From: CAZBDU01 sp964490725
GTDB taxonomy: Bacteria; Spirochaetota; Spirochaetia; SZUA-6; DRHE01
Direction: 5' to 3'
NCBI GenBank assembly: GCA_964490725.1
Contig: CAZBDU010000098.1
Span: 1-20,888 of the forward strand
Length of the DNA: 20,888 nt
Under the pieces are notes generated by a model that ran no database searches, was not told the origin of the DNA, and saw nothing but the letters and a program-made list of their open reading frames with translations. Positions 1 through 6,992 of this stretch are shown one piece after another. Position numbers and translations under genes: made by a program. Every line of letters begins with the position of its first letter. Positions within the stretch are counted from its first letter, which is position 1.

Positions 1-629
1 GGCGGCGCTTCGGGCACAAGAGCGCTCCCCTTCCGGGCTCGGGGGGCCGCCGGCGCCGGCGCGGCGGCGCGGCGTTCCTGCCGGCCGACTCTGCGCTCCC
101 GGCGGACCGGACGCCCGCGGGTCCTCGCCGGGCCCCGGGATGCACCCGTTCGCGCCTCCGCGGAGCCGGCGCCCCCCGAAGCGGCATGGCCGCGCCTGGT
201 CCTCAACGCGGCGCTGACCCGCAGGATCACGAACAGCTCCACCAGGAGAACCAGGAAGATCACCAGCCCCGCCGCCGTCTTGCCGAAGACCTCCACCAGC
301 AGCTCCGGCAGCACCGCCGGAGGGATGCTCCCAGCCAGCACCACCCGATGAAAGAGGCTCACCGTGAAGAACGGCCCCAGCAGCAGCGTGAGCACCAGCA
401 CGCCGCCGGGCCGGAAGCGCCTGGCCATCAGGAAATAGCAGAGCAGCAGCAGGAACACCGGCACGAAGAACGCGGACCACAGGAAGCTGGAGAACAAGAA
501 AGCGCCCGCCCCAGCCAGCACACCGGTGTCCCCTGCCAGGTGACGCGCCAGCGAGAAGGCAAGAAACAACCCTGCCGCAGCGAAGACGGCCGCGAGGATG
601 GTGACCAGTCCGGTGCTTTTCTGATGCAA
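1..629 (-). CDS. Probable FtsK/SpoIIIE-type DNA translocase, N-terminal membrane part (partial)
   Basis: This frame is open to the left edge, so the C-terminus lies outside the window. The visible 209 residues have about four membrane segments (roughly 9-28, 40-67, 75-98 and 119-138), followed by a basic linker rich in Arg, Ala and Pro. That layout, with short loops and a Gly-rich second segment ending in a Pro-containing hydrophobic stretch, is typical of the FtsK membrane domain that anchors the translocase at the division septum. The motor domain that would prove it (Walker motifs, gamma domain) is not in the window, so the assignment is inference. I chose a TTG start at 629 because a G-rich stretch lies just upstream; the spacing is short and the frame stays open further upstream without an ATG or GTG. 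It follows the lytic transglycosylase by 103 bp on the same strand. Alternative: some other four-helix membrane protein. Confidence 0.5.
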   Translation of the reverse strand, partial: MHQKSTGLVTILAAVFAAAGLFLAFSLARHLAGDTGVLAGAGAFLFSSFLWSAFFVPVFLLLLCYFLMARRFRPGGVLVLTLLLGPFFTVSLFHRVVLAGSIPPAVLPELLVEVFGKTAAGLVIFLVLLVELFVILRVSAALRTRRGHAASGGAGSAEARTGASRGPARTRGRPVRRERRVGRQERRAAAPAPAAPRARKGSALVPEAP

Positions 630-732
630 AGGCCCCCCTAGGATCGTTATCGGAAGGAACGCGGGAATGCTGAAAGGCTCGCCCCTGCCACGGCAGGAAC
701 GCGGCCACCGCCGAGGCAGGGAGCGATGGGGC

Positions 733-2937
733 TCACTTGACCTCCTTTGGCGGCCGGGGCCCCAGGGCCGGATAGAACATCCCGACGGTCTCCGCGGCGG
801 AGCGCCGGAAGTACAGATAGCCGTAGTGCACGGCCGACACAAGAATCTTGCGCACGTAGTGCCTGGTCTCCTGATAGGGAATCGCCTCCACCAGCAGGTC
901 GTCGGGAAGGTGCGGGAAGCGTCGCTCCCAGCCGCGCAGCCTGGACAGCCCGGCGTTGTAGGCCAGCAGCGCCCTGGGGACCGTGTTCGCCCGGTCCAGC
1001 AGGCGAGCCAGGTGCGAGGCTCCCAGCCGCAGGTTCTGGAGCGGGTCCTCCAGGTCCGGATCCTCCACGCGCAGCCGCCGGGCGGCATCGGAGGCGGTTT
1101 CGGGCATCAGCTGCATGAGCCCCACGGCGCCGGAGCGGGAAACGATCCGCGCGTCGAAATGGCTCTCCTCGCGCACCAGGGCAAACAGAAGATGTTCCGA
1201 GAGTCCCGTCCAGGCGGCCACCTCCTCGATCCTCCCGCGAAACCCACGGGGGTACAGCAGCGCCAGCTCTCCGGCGCCGGCCCGGCCCTGCCGGCGGCGG
1301 GCGTACAGGTACATCAGCCTGATGGAGGCCAGATACCGCTGCCGCTCTGTCAGCTCCGCCGCAGAGCGGCGGATCAGGGCATCCGAAACGTAGTCCTGCT
1401 GGGCGAGCACCTGGTGGTATGTCCTGTCTTCCAGCCCGTAGTCGAATAGCTCCCAGATAAACCGGTCCACCTGGCCCTCGAGCGTCCCGGGCGCATCCTC
1501 CTCCCGCGCCTCTGCGGCCGGCACCGCCTCCCCCCCGGCCGGAGAGCGGGCCAGCGCCGCCGCGGCCAGGAACCCGTAGTAGCCGTCAGGGTCCAGCAGC
1601 CGCGCCTGCTCCAGGAGTCGCCTGCCCTGCGCCTCCGAGGGGGCCCCGCTTCCCAGGGCCATGGTCCCCGCCCGGCCCAATACGTAGGCCATCCGTGCCC
1701 GCACCGCCGGCTCGCCTGCCTGCGTCCCTGCCAGGCGCTGCAGATCCTGCCAGCGTCCCAGGGCGGTCAGCTCGGTGATCTCCTCCTCCAGCAGGTCCGA
1801 GAAATAGCCGGCGTCCTCCCACCTTGGCGCCAGCCGCTCCAGCTCAGGCAGGAACCGCCCGCCCTCGAAGCGTCGGACGAGGTCCAGGTAGTACCAGCAG
1901 GCCCGGTCGCGCTGCCGGGGGTCCGCACTCTGCTCCGCAACCGCAAGGAGCAGCCCGGCGGAGCGTTGCCAGCTTCCTTCCTTTCGCAGCAGGCGTCCGG
2001 CAAGCTCGGTGGCCAGCAACCGCCCGGCCTGGCCCAGCCGCGGGGAAACCTCGAGCAGGAACTCCGCCCCCCGCCGCAGCATCCCGGAGGCGAAGTAGGC
2101 GGCTGTGAGCTCTTCCAGCACCACGGTGTCCTGCAGCTCCACCGGGGCGAGCCCCGCCACAGCCCGTTCCAGCTCCGGCACGGCCTCGGCCGTCTGCCCG
2201 CGGTACAGCAAGGTCTTGCCTTTGAACAGCGCCTGCTCCGGGGCGGAAAACGACCGCAGGCGATCCTCGAGGCTCAGAAAGGCCAGCGCCCTCAGGTGCA
2301 CGGTGGAGCTGCGGCTGGCTGCGAAGAGGCGGACGAACAGCCGCGGCCAACCCGTTCTTCCCAGCCTGCAGCTGGAGACCGCCTTGAACAGAACGAGCTC
2401 GTCGTCTTCCTTGCCGGCGGCGCCAGCAAGCCTTTCCAGCACCTCACGGTCGCGCTCCTGCCAGTAGAGCGCCTCCACCAGCCCCCGCTCGACAGCGGCC
2501 CGCAGCGGCGGGTGCTTCGCCCAGCGCAGCGCCTCTTCTCCCAGCTCCTCAGCCTCGGAGTAGCGCTCCTGCCCCAGCAGCTGCTGAAGCAGCTCCACGG
2601 CGGCGGCTTCCTTCCAGATCCCTGCGCCGCGACGCACCTCCAGACGCAGCATCACCTCCGCCTCTGCGGAACGGCCAAGCTCGCCGAAGCGCAGCGCCAG
2701 ATAGTAGGGCGCCTCCGGGCCCAGCCGCAGGGCCTGTCTCGCCGTCCCCTCGTCGAGCTGCACCTGCGAGAGCAGCGAGCTGTCCCCTCGCTCCAGCCGC
2801 TCTCTGGCCTGCTGCAGTGGCACCCCCCACAGCTCGTCCGCACGGCAGCCGGTGACGGACAGGGCAAGAGCGGTGGCGGCGATCAGCACGCGAAAACGGA
2901 TGGTTGGCTTGGAGGGGGGATGAGTCGATCCAGGCAC
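733..2937 (-). CDS. Slt70-type soluble lytic murein transglycosylase, lipoprotein
   Basis: A peptidoglycan lytic transglycosylase, which cleaves the MurNAc-GlcNAc bond to give 1,6-anhydro ends. The 734-residue protein starts at GTG and has a lipoprotein signal ending in the lipobox VTGC (Cys31), so it should be anchored in an envelope membrane. Residues about 35-575 are Leu/Ala/Glu-rich helical repeats, like the superhelical U-domain of Slt70. The catalytic SLT domain occupies about 578-710: the general acid Glu is in REES (about 591), followed by GLMQLMP (about 606-612) and AYNAG (about 659-663), all in canonical order. The length is close to family members such as E. coli Slt (about 645) with extra helical repeats. 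The start lies 13 bp after the stop of the LysM membrane protein, with GAGG just upstream, so the two are probably co-transcribed and both act on the cell wall. Confidence 0.9.
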   Translation of the reverse strand: MPGSTHPPSKPTIRFRVLIAATALALSVTGCRADELWGVPLQQARERLERGDSSLLSQVQLDEGTARQALRLGPEAPYYLALRFGELGRSAEAEVMLRLEVRRGAGIWKEAAAVELLQQLLGQERYSEAEELGEEALRWAKHPPLRAAVERGLVEALYWQERDREVLERLAGAAGKEDDELVLFKAVSSCRLGRTGWPRLFVRLFAASRSSTVHLRALAFLSLEDRLRSFSAPEQALFKGKTLLYRGQTAEAVPELERAVAGLAPVELQDTVVLEELTAAYFASGMLRRGAEFLLEVSPRLGQAGRLLATELAGRLLRKEGSWQRSAGLLLAVAEQSADPRQRDRACWYYLDLVRRFEGGRFLPELERLAPRWEDAGYFSDLLEEEITELTALGRWQDLQRLAGTQAGEPAVRARMAYVLGRAGTMALGSGAPSEAQGRRLLEQARLLDPDGYYGFLAAAALARSPAGGEAVPAAEAREEDAPGTLEGQVDRFIWELFDYGLEDRTYHQVLAQQDYVSDALIRRSAAELTERQRYLASIRLMYLYARRRQGRAGAGELALLYPRGFRGRIEEVAAWTGLSEHLLFALVREESHFDARIVSRSGAVGLMQLMPETASDAARRLRVEDPDLEDPLQNLRLGASHLARLLDRANTVPRALLAYNAGLSRLRGWERRFPHLPDDLLVEAIPYQETRHYVRKILVSAVHYGYLYFRRSAAETVGMFYPALGPRPPKEVK

Positions 2938-2950
2938 GATCCTCAGGGAG

Positions 2951-4009
2951 TCAGTCTTCCGGAATGAAGAGGCGGCGACCCGCGTAGATGAGGTCGGGGT
3001 TGGAGATGCTGTTGGCGCGCGCGATCCTGGGATACAGCCAGGGGTTGCGATAGTAGCTCGACGCTATGTCCCAGAGGGTGTCACCCCACTTGATTCGGTA
3101 CCACACACCGCCCTCAGGAGTTTTTTTTTGTGCGGCGGCGCCCTGGTCGGATCCCTGTCCGGCGCCCTGGTCGGAGCCCTGTCCGACAGGGGCGAGGGCA
3201 GCCGGTCCGCCAGGCGCGGCGCCCTGGTCGGAGCCCTGTCCGACGCCCTGGTCCTGCCCCGCGGCGCCGGATTGCGCGCCGGCCGCCCCAGCGGCCTGTC
3301 CCTGCCCGCCGGGCTGCTCCCCGGAGGACGCCGGTTCGGACGGCTCCTGGGCCGCGGAAGACCCGGAGCGCACGCCGAACAGCGGCGGCACCGACTGGCC
3401 GTCCAGGGCGCGCAGCACCAGGAACGCCACCGCGGCGATGATGATCAGGCTGAGCAGGACGAAGGCAACCAGCAGCAGCGGGCTCCTGCGGCGCCGCTGC
3501 AGATGCTCCCGGCGCCGGTCTCCCTGGCCGATGGGGTAGGTCTCGCCGGTGAGCAGATCGTCCGCCTCACCGCCCTCCTCCACAGCGGGCTCCGCGGCGG
3601 GCTCCGCGGCCGGCTCCTCGGCGCCTCGCTCCTCCTCCAGCTCGAAGTCGGGGGTGGTGTAGAGGTTGTCCCCCCCCAGGGAGGCCAGGCTCACCGACAG
3701 GCTCTGCTGCTCTCCGGTCTGCTGGTCGCTGGCGGAGGCATTGAGGTTTCCTTCCCCATCGACCCCCAGAATCACCTCCACCTCCGGGTCCCGCTTGGGC
3801 GCAGGCTGGATGTTCTCGATGATCAGGGTGCCGATGTACTCCGCGCTGTCGGCCCGCTCGCCTTCGCCCCGGTAGAGATCGATCTGAACGGTCTCCTGGT
3901 TGTCCCGCACCGTGGTCACGACGAGCCGCTTCCGGCCGGCGGCGTCCTCCCCGAGCACCGGATACAGGGACCCATCGGCCAGCTTGATTCCTATCTTCTT
4001 GCCGTCCAA
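2951..4009 (-). CDS. Hsp70 substrate-binding-like domain / transmembrane / LysM protein
   Basis: A 352-residue protein with an unusual order of parts. Residues about 5-110 resemble the beta-sandwich substrate-binding domain of DnaK/Hsp70: DNQETVQIDLYRGE (about 36-49), then IGTL, IQPAPK (67-72), PEVEVILGVDGEGNLNASA (75-93) and TGEQQSLSV. No Hsp70 ATPase domain is present. An acidic linker (about 122-151) and a basic stretch lead to one transmembrane helix (about 178-200). The Arg-rich side precedes the helix, predicting a cytoplasmic N-terminus. A Gly/Gln/Ala/Ser low-complexity linker with GQGSDQGA repeats (about 225-292) follows, then a LysM peptidoglycan-binding domain (about 302-350) with WGDTLWDIA. 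The TTG start has GAAGGCGG 9 bp upstream and a strong promoter. It is the first gene of a unit with the lytic transglycosylase. The function is unknown; it could sense or capture exposed polypeptide segments inside and bind cell wall outside. Confidence 0.85.
   Translation of the reverse strand: MDGKKIGIKLADGSLYPVLGEDAAGRKRLVVTTVRDNQETVQIDLYRGEGERADSAEYIGTLIIENIQPAPKRDPEVEVILGVDGEGNLNASASDQQTGEQQSLSVSLASLGGDNLYTTPDFELEEERGAEEPAAEPAAEPAVEEGGEADDLLTGETYPIGQGDRRREHLQRRRRSPLLLVAFVLLSLIIIAAVAFLVLRALDGQSVPPLFGVRSGSSAAQEPSEPASSGEQPGGQGQAAGAAGAQSGAAGQDQGVGQGSDQGAAPGGPAALAPVGQGSDQGAGQGSDQGAAAQKKTPEGGVWYRIKWGDTLWDIASSYYRNPWLYPRIARANSISNPDLIYAGRRLFIPED
3121..3129 (-). other. A9 homopolymer (possible slippage site) in the LysM gene
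   Basis: Nine consecutive A residues in the coding strand, read CAA AAA AAA ACT, in an otherwise GC-rich gene. They include an in-phase A AAA AAA heptamer. Adding one A, or a -1 ribosomal slip, gives Asn-Ser-stop two codons later. Losing one A also runs to an early stop. Either event would remove the whole LysM domain, which begins about six residues downstream. Whether slippage happens is not known from sequence. Confidence 0.5.
3138..3257 (-). repeat. 24-bp coding repeats, GQGSDQGA linker
   Basis: Three near-identical 24-bp units at 3138-3161, 3162-3185 and 3219-3242, plus a partial unit at 3243-3257. Units one and two are adjacent; a 33-bp spacer separates them from unit three. They encode the octapeptide GQGSDQGA in the periplasmic linker of the LysM protein. 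Copy number could vary between strains by recombination or replication slippage, changing the reach of the LysM domain. Confidence 0.85.
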
Positions 4010-4034
4010 GAATTTTTTCCGCCTTCAGAAGGAA

Positions 4035-4063
4035 ATCGTAGCCCGGTGCATGGGGTTTGTCAA
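4035..4063 (-). promoter_or_regulatory. Sigma-70 promoter for the LysM/lytic transglycosylase unit
   Basis: On the minus strand a perfect TTGACA (4063-4058) is followed by a 17-bp spacer and TACGAT (4040-4035). Transcription would begin about 20 nt before the TTG start at 4009, leaving room for the GAAGGCGG ribosome-binding site. It separates the envelope unit from the methyltransferase gene upstream. Confidence 0.75.
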
Positions 4064-4114
4064 CGTTTTTTCACCAGGCAGGAATCGGCGTTGTCCGCGG
4101 TGGACCGCAGCGCC

Positions 4115-5797
4115 CTAGCCCTTGAATCGCCTCCAGGCCAGCTCCTCCAGAGTCTCCAGTCCGGAGCGCAGGGGCTGCAGGTCGGTCTCCGCGGCAGCCG
4201 CCTCCTTCAGGCGGCTCAGGGTGCGCAGAAACTGATCCTGGTACTTGCGGTGCGCGAACTTGCGCAGCAGGCGAAGGATCCGCCGCTGCCGCTCCAGTCG
4301 GCTGCGGTCGTGGGGAGCTGCCCTGGTCAGAGATAGGAGCACGTCGATCTCCTCCTCGCCATCCCCGCACGCGCAGGGCTTCAGCCTCCGGCACAACCCC
4401 TGAAGCTGCCCGGTGCCCAGGCTCTGCAGCGACTCCGCGGCGTCGGGGGAAAACCGGTACAGCTCCGGCATGGGCAGGCGCAGGCCCGGCGCCTGCAACA
4501 TGCCGGCGCGGCGGCCGGACTGCGGAAAAGCCGCCTGGACTCTCTCCGGCACGTAGGAGGCCTGCAGGGCCTGCAGGGCCCGTTTCAAGGCCAGGGCCCT
4601 CGCGATGCGGCGGCGGTCCGGGGACCGCGTACGGCCGTTTCGGTCCACGATCAACAGCAGCTCCACGGTGTGGGAGCGACGGCGGATGCTCTGCCTGCCG
4701 CCCCGGTAGGCGACGTAGCCGTTGCTCAGCACCCGCAACCTTCCCTGCACCGAGAGCAGCTCCACCAATTGATCGAAAGGAATGATGCCGTCGGTGTTGT
4801 AGGAGAGGGCCAGGTAGGGGGCGTCAATCGCCTCCAGCAGACTCTGCAGCGCGCCGGGAGCCGTGTGCCGGTAGCAGTAGGCGGAGCGGGTGTCCGTCCA
4901 GTCCCGGCGAATGCCCGCCTTGTGCAGCAGCCGCCCGTCGGCGCCGCGGGCCCCGCTCACCGGCGGCCGGTCCCAGAGCGCCACGCTGTTCAACAGGTGG
5001 TAGTTGCTGCCGTACTGATGCTGGTTGTAGGGCGGATCCAGATAGCAGAGGTCGCCGCTTCGCCCGCGCACGAAATCATGCGCCTCCAGGCAGAACGCTT
5101 CGGCCGGACTGTCGCCGCGGATCAGCACCGGCGGCTCCAGCCTGACGGGAGCCATGATGCGCCCCAGCGCATCGGCGCCGTGACCGCCGAAGCCCTTGTG
5201 GCAGGCCTTGAACACGCCGGATGTGTTGGTGTGGGTGGCGCACTGGTAGAGCAGCGAAGCCAGCAGCAGGGCCTTCTCCTTGCGAGCCGACCCGCGCTGC
5301 TCTCCCGGGTACAGCTCCTCGATCCTGGAGCGAACCGCGTCGATGCGCAGCGCGTTTTCCCGGGTGTAGAACAGCCGCTCCGTGCGGTAGTCCGCGCGGT
5401 CCGTCCGCACGGGAGCGTAGTGGCGGGAGATGTAAGCCTGGCCGGGGGGCGGTGCGGTGAGAGCGTTCAGGTGCTCCAGCACCCCGGCAAGACCTCCCCA
5501 GGGGCGGTACAGCCGGGGAAGCTCGGAGGCCTCTACGCACAGATGCGCGAAGTTCAGGAGGTACGCGTAGCGCTCCCAGTCGTTGGCCCGCACCGCAAAC
5601 CCCAGCACGCGCGCCAGCCGCGTCACCGCGCCGGAGCCGGCGAAGGGATCCAGGAACACCCGGCCCCGGGCCGAAGCGCCGGGGAACATCTCCCCAAAGG
5701 CACCAGCCAGGAACCCCTGCAGCCCCCGCTTGTTGCCGATGTAGGCGATCAGGTGTTTCTTCAGGTAGCGCCGCTCCGCCTCGTCGAGGTGCTGCAC
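4115..5797 (-). CDS. D12-class adenine-specific DNA methyltransferase (orphan, extended C-terminus)
   Basis: An N6-adenine DNA methyltransferase of the Dam/MethyltransfD12 type that uses S-adenosylmethionine. The N-terminal YIGNK (19-23), the SAM-binding motif DPFAGSG (50-56) and the catalytic DPPY (254-257, followed by NQHQYGSNYH) are in the order expected for the alpha class. The region between motifs I and IV is long and would hold the target-recognition part. The protein is 560 residues against roughly 270-350 for simple Dam enzymes. About 180 residues after the catalytic domain are Arg/Leu-rich and probably helical, with a CxC pair near 460. No restriction endonuclease adjoins it, so it is probably an orphan with a regulatory or repair role, although a distant partner cannot be excluded. 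The GTG start at 5797 has GGGAG about 7-10 bp upstream. It follows htpX by 99 bp. Confidence 0.88.
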   Translation of the reverse strand: MQHLDEAERRYLKKHLIAYIGNKRGLQGFLAGAFGEMFPGASARGRVFLDPFAGSGAVTRLARVLGFAVRANDWERYAYLLNFAHLCVEASELPRLYRPWGGLAGVLEHLNALTAPPPGQAYISRHYAPVRTDRADYRTERLFYTRENALRIDAVRSRIEELYPGEQRGSARKEKALLLASLLYQCATHTNTSGVFKACHKGFGGHGADALGRIMAPVRLEPPVLIRGDSPAEAFCLEAHDFVRGRSGDLCYLDPPYNQHQYGSNYHLLNSVALWDRPPVSGARGADGRLLHKAGIRRDWTDTRSAYCYRHTAPGALQSLLEAIDAPYLALSYNTDGIIPFDQLVELLSVQGRLRVLSNGYVAYRGGRQSIRRRSHTVELLLIVDRNGRTRSPDRRRIARALALKRALQALQASYVPERVQAAFPQSGRRAGMLQAPGLRLPMPELYRFSPDAAESLQSLGTGQLQGLCRRLKPCACGDGEEEIDVLLSLTRAAPHDRSRLERQRRILRLLRKFAHRKYQDQFLRTLSRLKEAAAAETDLQPLRSGLETLEELAWRRFKG

Positions 5798-5814
5798 AGG
5801 CTCGCTCCCGCCCC

Positions 5815-5843
5815 AGGGTAGTACAGCCCGTTGGAGCGGTCAA
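5815..5843 (-). promoter_or_regulatory. Tentative promoter for the methyltransferase gene
   Basis: On the minus strand TTGACC (5843-5838) is separated by 17 bp from TACCCT (5820-5815). The -35 box is good. The -10 box keeps only the first, second and last consensus bases. It would start transcription just ahead of the GTG at 5797. Confidence 0.35.
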
Positions 5844-5851
5844 CCGGCAAA

Positions 5852-5879
5852 CCCGCCTCCCCCGCCTCCAGTCGGCGGG
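5852..5879 (-). terminator. Weak hairpin after htpX
   Basis: Read on the minus strand, CCCGCC (5879-5874) can pair with GGCGGG (5866-5861) across a 7-base loop, or with a second GGCGGG (5857-5852) that is followed by only three T residues. It is well placed to end the htpX transcript, but it lacks a proper U-run, so this is a low-confidence call. Confidence 0.25.
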
Positions 5880-5896
5880 CGCGGCCGCTATGGCTT

Positions 5897-6772
5897 TCAG
5901 TGCATGACCAGAGGCTCTCTTCCGATCCGCTCCCGGCGGCGCCGGCGATCCTCCAGCGCCGTGAGCCGGCGAATCCGCTCCTCCGTAGGAGGATGGGTGG
6001 CCAGGAGGCGATGGGGGCGGGCCGGGGCGGGAACCCCGAGCACATACCTGGCAATACCGCGGTTGTCGTGCTCGATCCGACGCAGCGCGGAGACGAAGCC
6101 TGCGGTATCCGCGGTCAGCTCCACGGTGGTGCGATCCGCCTCGAACTCCCGTGTCCGGGACAGGGCCAGCTGCAGCAGCAGGCTCAAGGTAGGTGCGAGC
6201 ACCAGAAAGAGCACGAACCCCGCGGGAATCGAAATCGCGCCGGCCATCAGCAGTGGCAGGGCGAACAGCAGGTAGAAGAGTCCGAAGAGGGTGAGCGTGT
6301 GGGTGAAGCGCCGAAAGCTTGCCGCAAGCCCCAGAATCAGCGGATCGTTCTTGCGGATGTGGCTGACCTCGTGGGCCAGCACGCCGGCCAGCTCACGGCT
6401 GGCCAGCCCCGAGACCAGCCCCTGGGTGAGCAGGATCGCCGGCTGCGAGGCCGATCCCACGGTCATGGCGTTCAGGGTGGGCTGAGGGATCACGTACAGC
6501 GCCGGATGGACCGAGAGGCCGGCGCGGCCGGCGAGCTCGTCCAGCAAGGCGTAGAGCTGCGGAGAGTGGAATCGGGTCAGCCTGACCGCCCTGGTCAGGC
6601 GGAGCATGATCCGGGGCGACAGGTTGGGACTGAGCACGAGCATGATCAGTCCCGCCGCCACCGCCCCCATCACGCCCAGGGGACCGAACATCAGGTAGCC
6701 CAGCAGCGAGCTGATCCCCATCATCACGGTCACGATCGTTATGGTAAGTGCCAGATTGCGTAGTCGACTCAT
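5897..6772 (-). CDS. htpX: HtpX-type membrane zinc metalloprotease (M48)
   Basis: A membrane-bound zinc endopeptidase for quality control of misfolded membrane proteins. The 291-residue length matches HtpX (about 290). Two hydrophobic segments lie at the N-terminus (about 7-28 and 31-49) and two after the active site (about 160-178 and 182-203). The zinc motif HEVSH is at 134-138 and the third ligand lies in REFEAD (Glu about 209). The active site would face the cytoplasm, as is known for the family. I chose the ATG at 6772 because GGAGG sits 6 bp upstream; a longer frame reaching 6895 adds residues with no family resemblance. The gene is divergent from the moxR operon and is preceded by an inverted repeat at 6817-6836. 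The methyltransferase gene follows on the same strand. Confidence 0.93.
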   Translation of the reverse strand: MSRLRNLALTITIVTVMMGISSLLGYLMFGPLGVMGAVAAGLIMLVLSPNLSPRIMLRLTRAVRLTRFHSPQLYALLDELAGRAGLSVHPALYVIPQPTLNAMTVGSASQPAILLTQGLVSGLASRELAGVLAHEVSHIRKNDPLILGLAASFRRFTHTLTLFGLFYLLFALPLLMAGAISIPAGFVLFLVLAPTLSLLLQLALSRTREFEADRTTVELTADTAGFVSALRRIEHDNRGIARYVLGVPAPARPHRLLATHPPTEERIRRLTALEDRRRRRERIGREPLVMH

Positions 6773-6816
6773 GTGGTTCCTCCATTGGAAGTAGTGCAAC
6801 TCCCATGCCACAGGCC

Positions 6817-6836
6817 GAGACATAACCGGTTGTCTC
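6817..6836. promoter_or_regulatory. Inverted repeat, candidate operator upstream of htpX
   Basis: Perfect 6-bp arms GAGACA and TGTCTC flank an 8-bp centre that itself contains the palindrome ACCGGT. It lies 45 bp before the htpX ATG, where a promoter would be expected. No convincing -35/-10 pair was found for htpX, so this could be an operator overlapping a weak or alternative-sigma promoter. It does not match the CIRCE heat-shock element. Confidence 0.4.
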
Positions 6837-6909
6837 ACAAACAATAAGATGCCGGGTGCCGCAGCCCTTCCGACCACCGGGGCAGATGTACACACCCGCG
6901 GCCGCAGGG

Positions 6910-6930
6910 CGGGGCATTGTGGCCGCCCCG
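6910..6930. promoter_or_regulatory. Inverted repeat just upstream of the moxR promoter
   Basis: CGGGGC (6910-6915) and GCCCCG (6925-6930) are separated by 9 bp and end 20 bp before the moxR -35 box. It may be a regulator site, or a chance GC-rich palindrome. Confidence 0.25.
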
Positions 6931-6950
6931 GGAATACTTGATCGCATGCG

Positions 6951-6978
6951 TTGACATTGCCGCGCTTTTCTCTATACC
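6951..6978 (+). promoter_or_regulatory. Sigma-70 promoter of the moxR operon
   Basis: A perfect TTGACA (6951-6956), a 16-bp spacer and TATACC (6973-6978). The predicted transcript start is close to 6985, only about 8 nt before the moxR ATG at 6993, so the mRNA would be almost leaderless. Confidence 0.7.
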
Positions 6979-6992
6979 CTCACTAGTGCGGA

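Noticed and set aside
186..641. Plus-strand frame of 151 codons at the left end
   Set aside because: Its product is a Gln/His/Glu/Arg-rich low-complexity chain, while the opposite strand encodes clear membrane helices.
3138..3257. Repeats considered as a CRISPR-like array
   Set aside because: The units are in frame, adjacent or nearly so, encode a peptide repeat, and have no unique spacers of uniform length.
4064..4114. Possible terminator after the methyltransferase gene
   Set aside because: Only a 4-bp GTCC/GGAC hairpin is visible and no T-run follows it.
6773..6895. A 41-residue N-terminal extension of htpX
   Set aside because: The ATG at 6772 has an ideal ribosome-binding site and gives the normal HtpX length; the extension has no family resemblance and would cover the inverted repeat.
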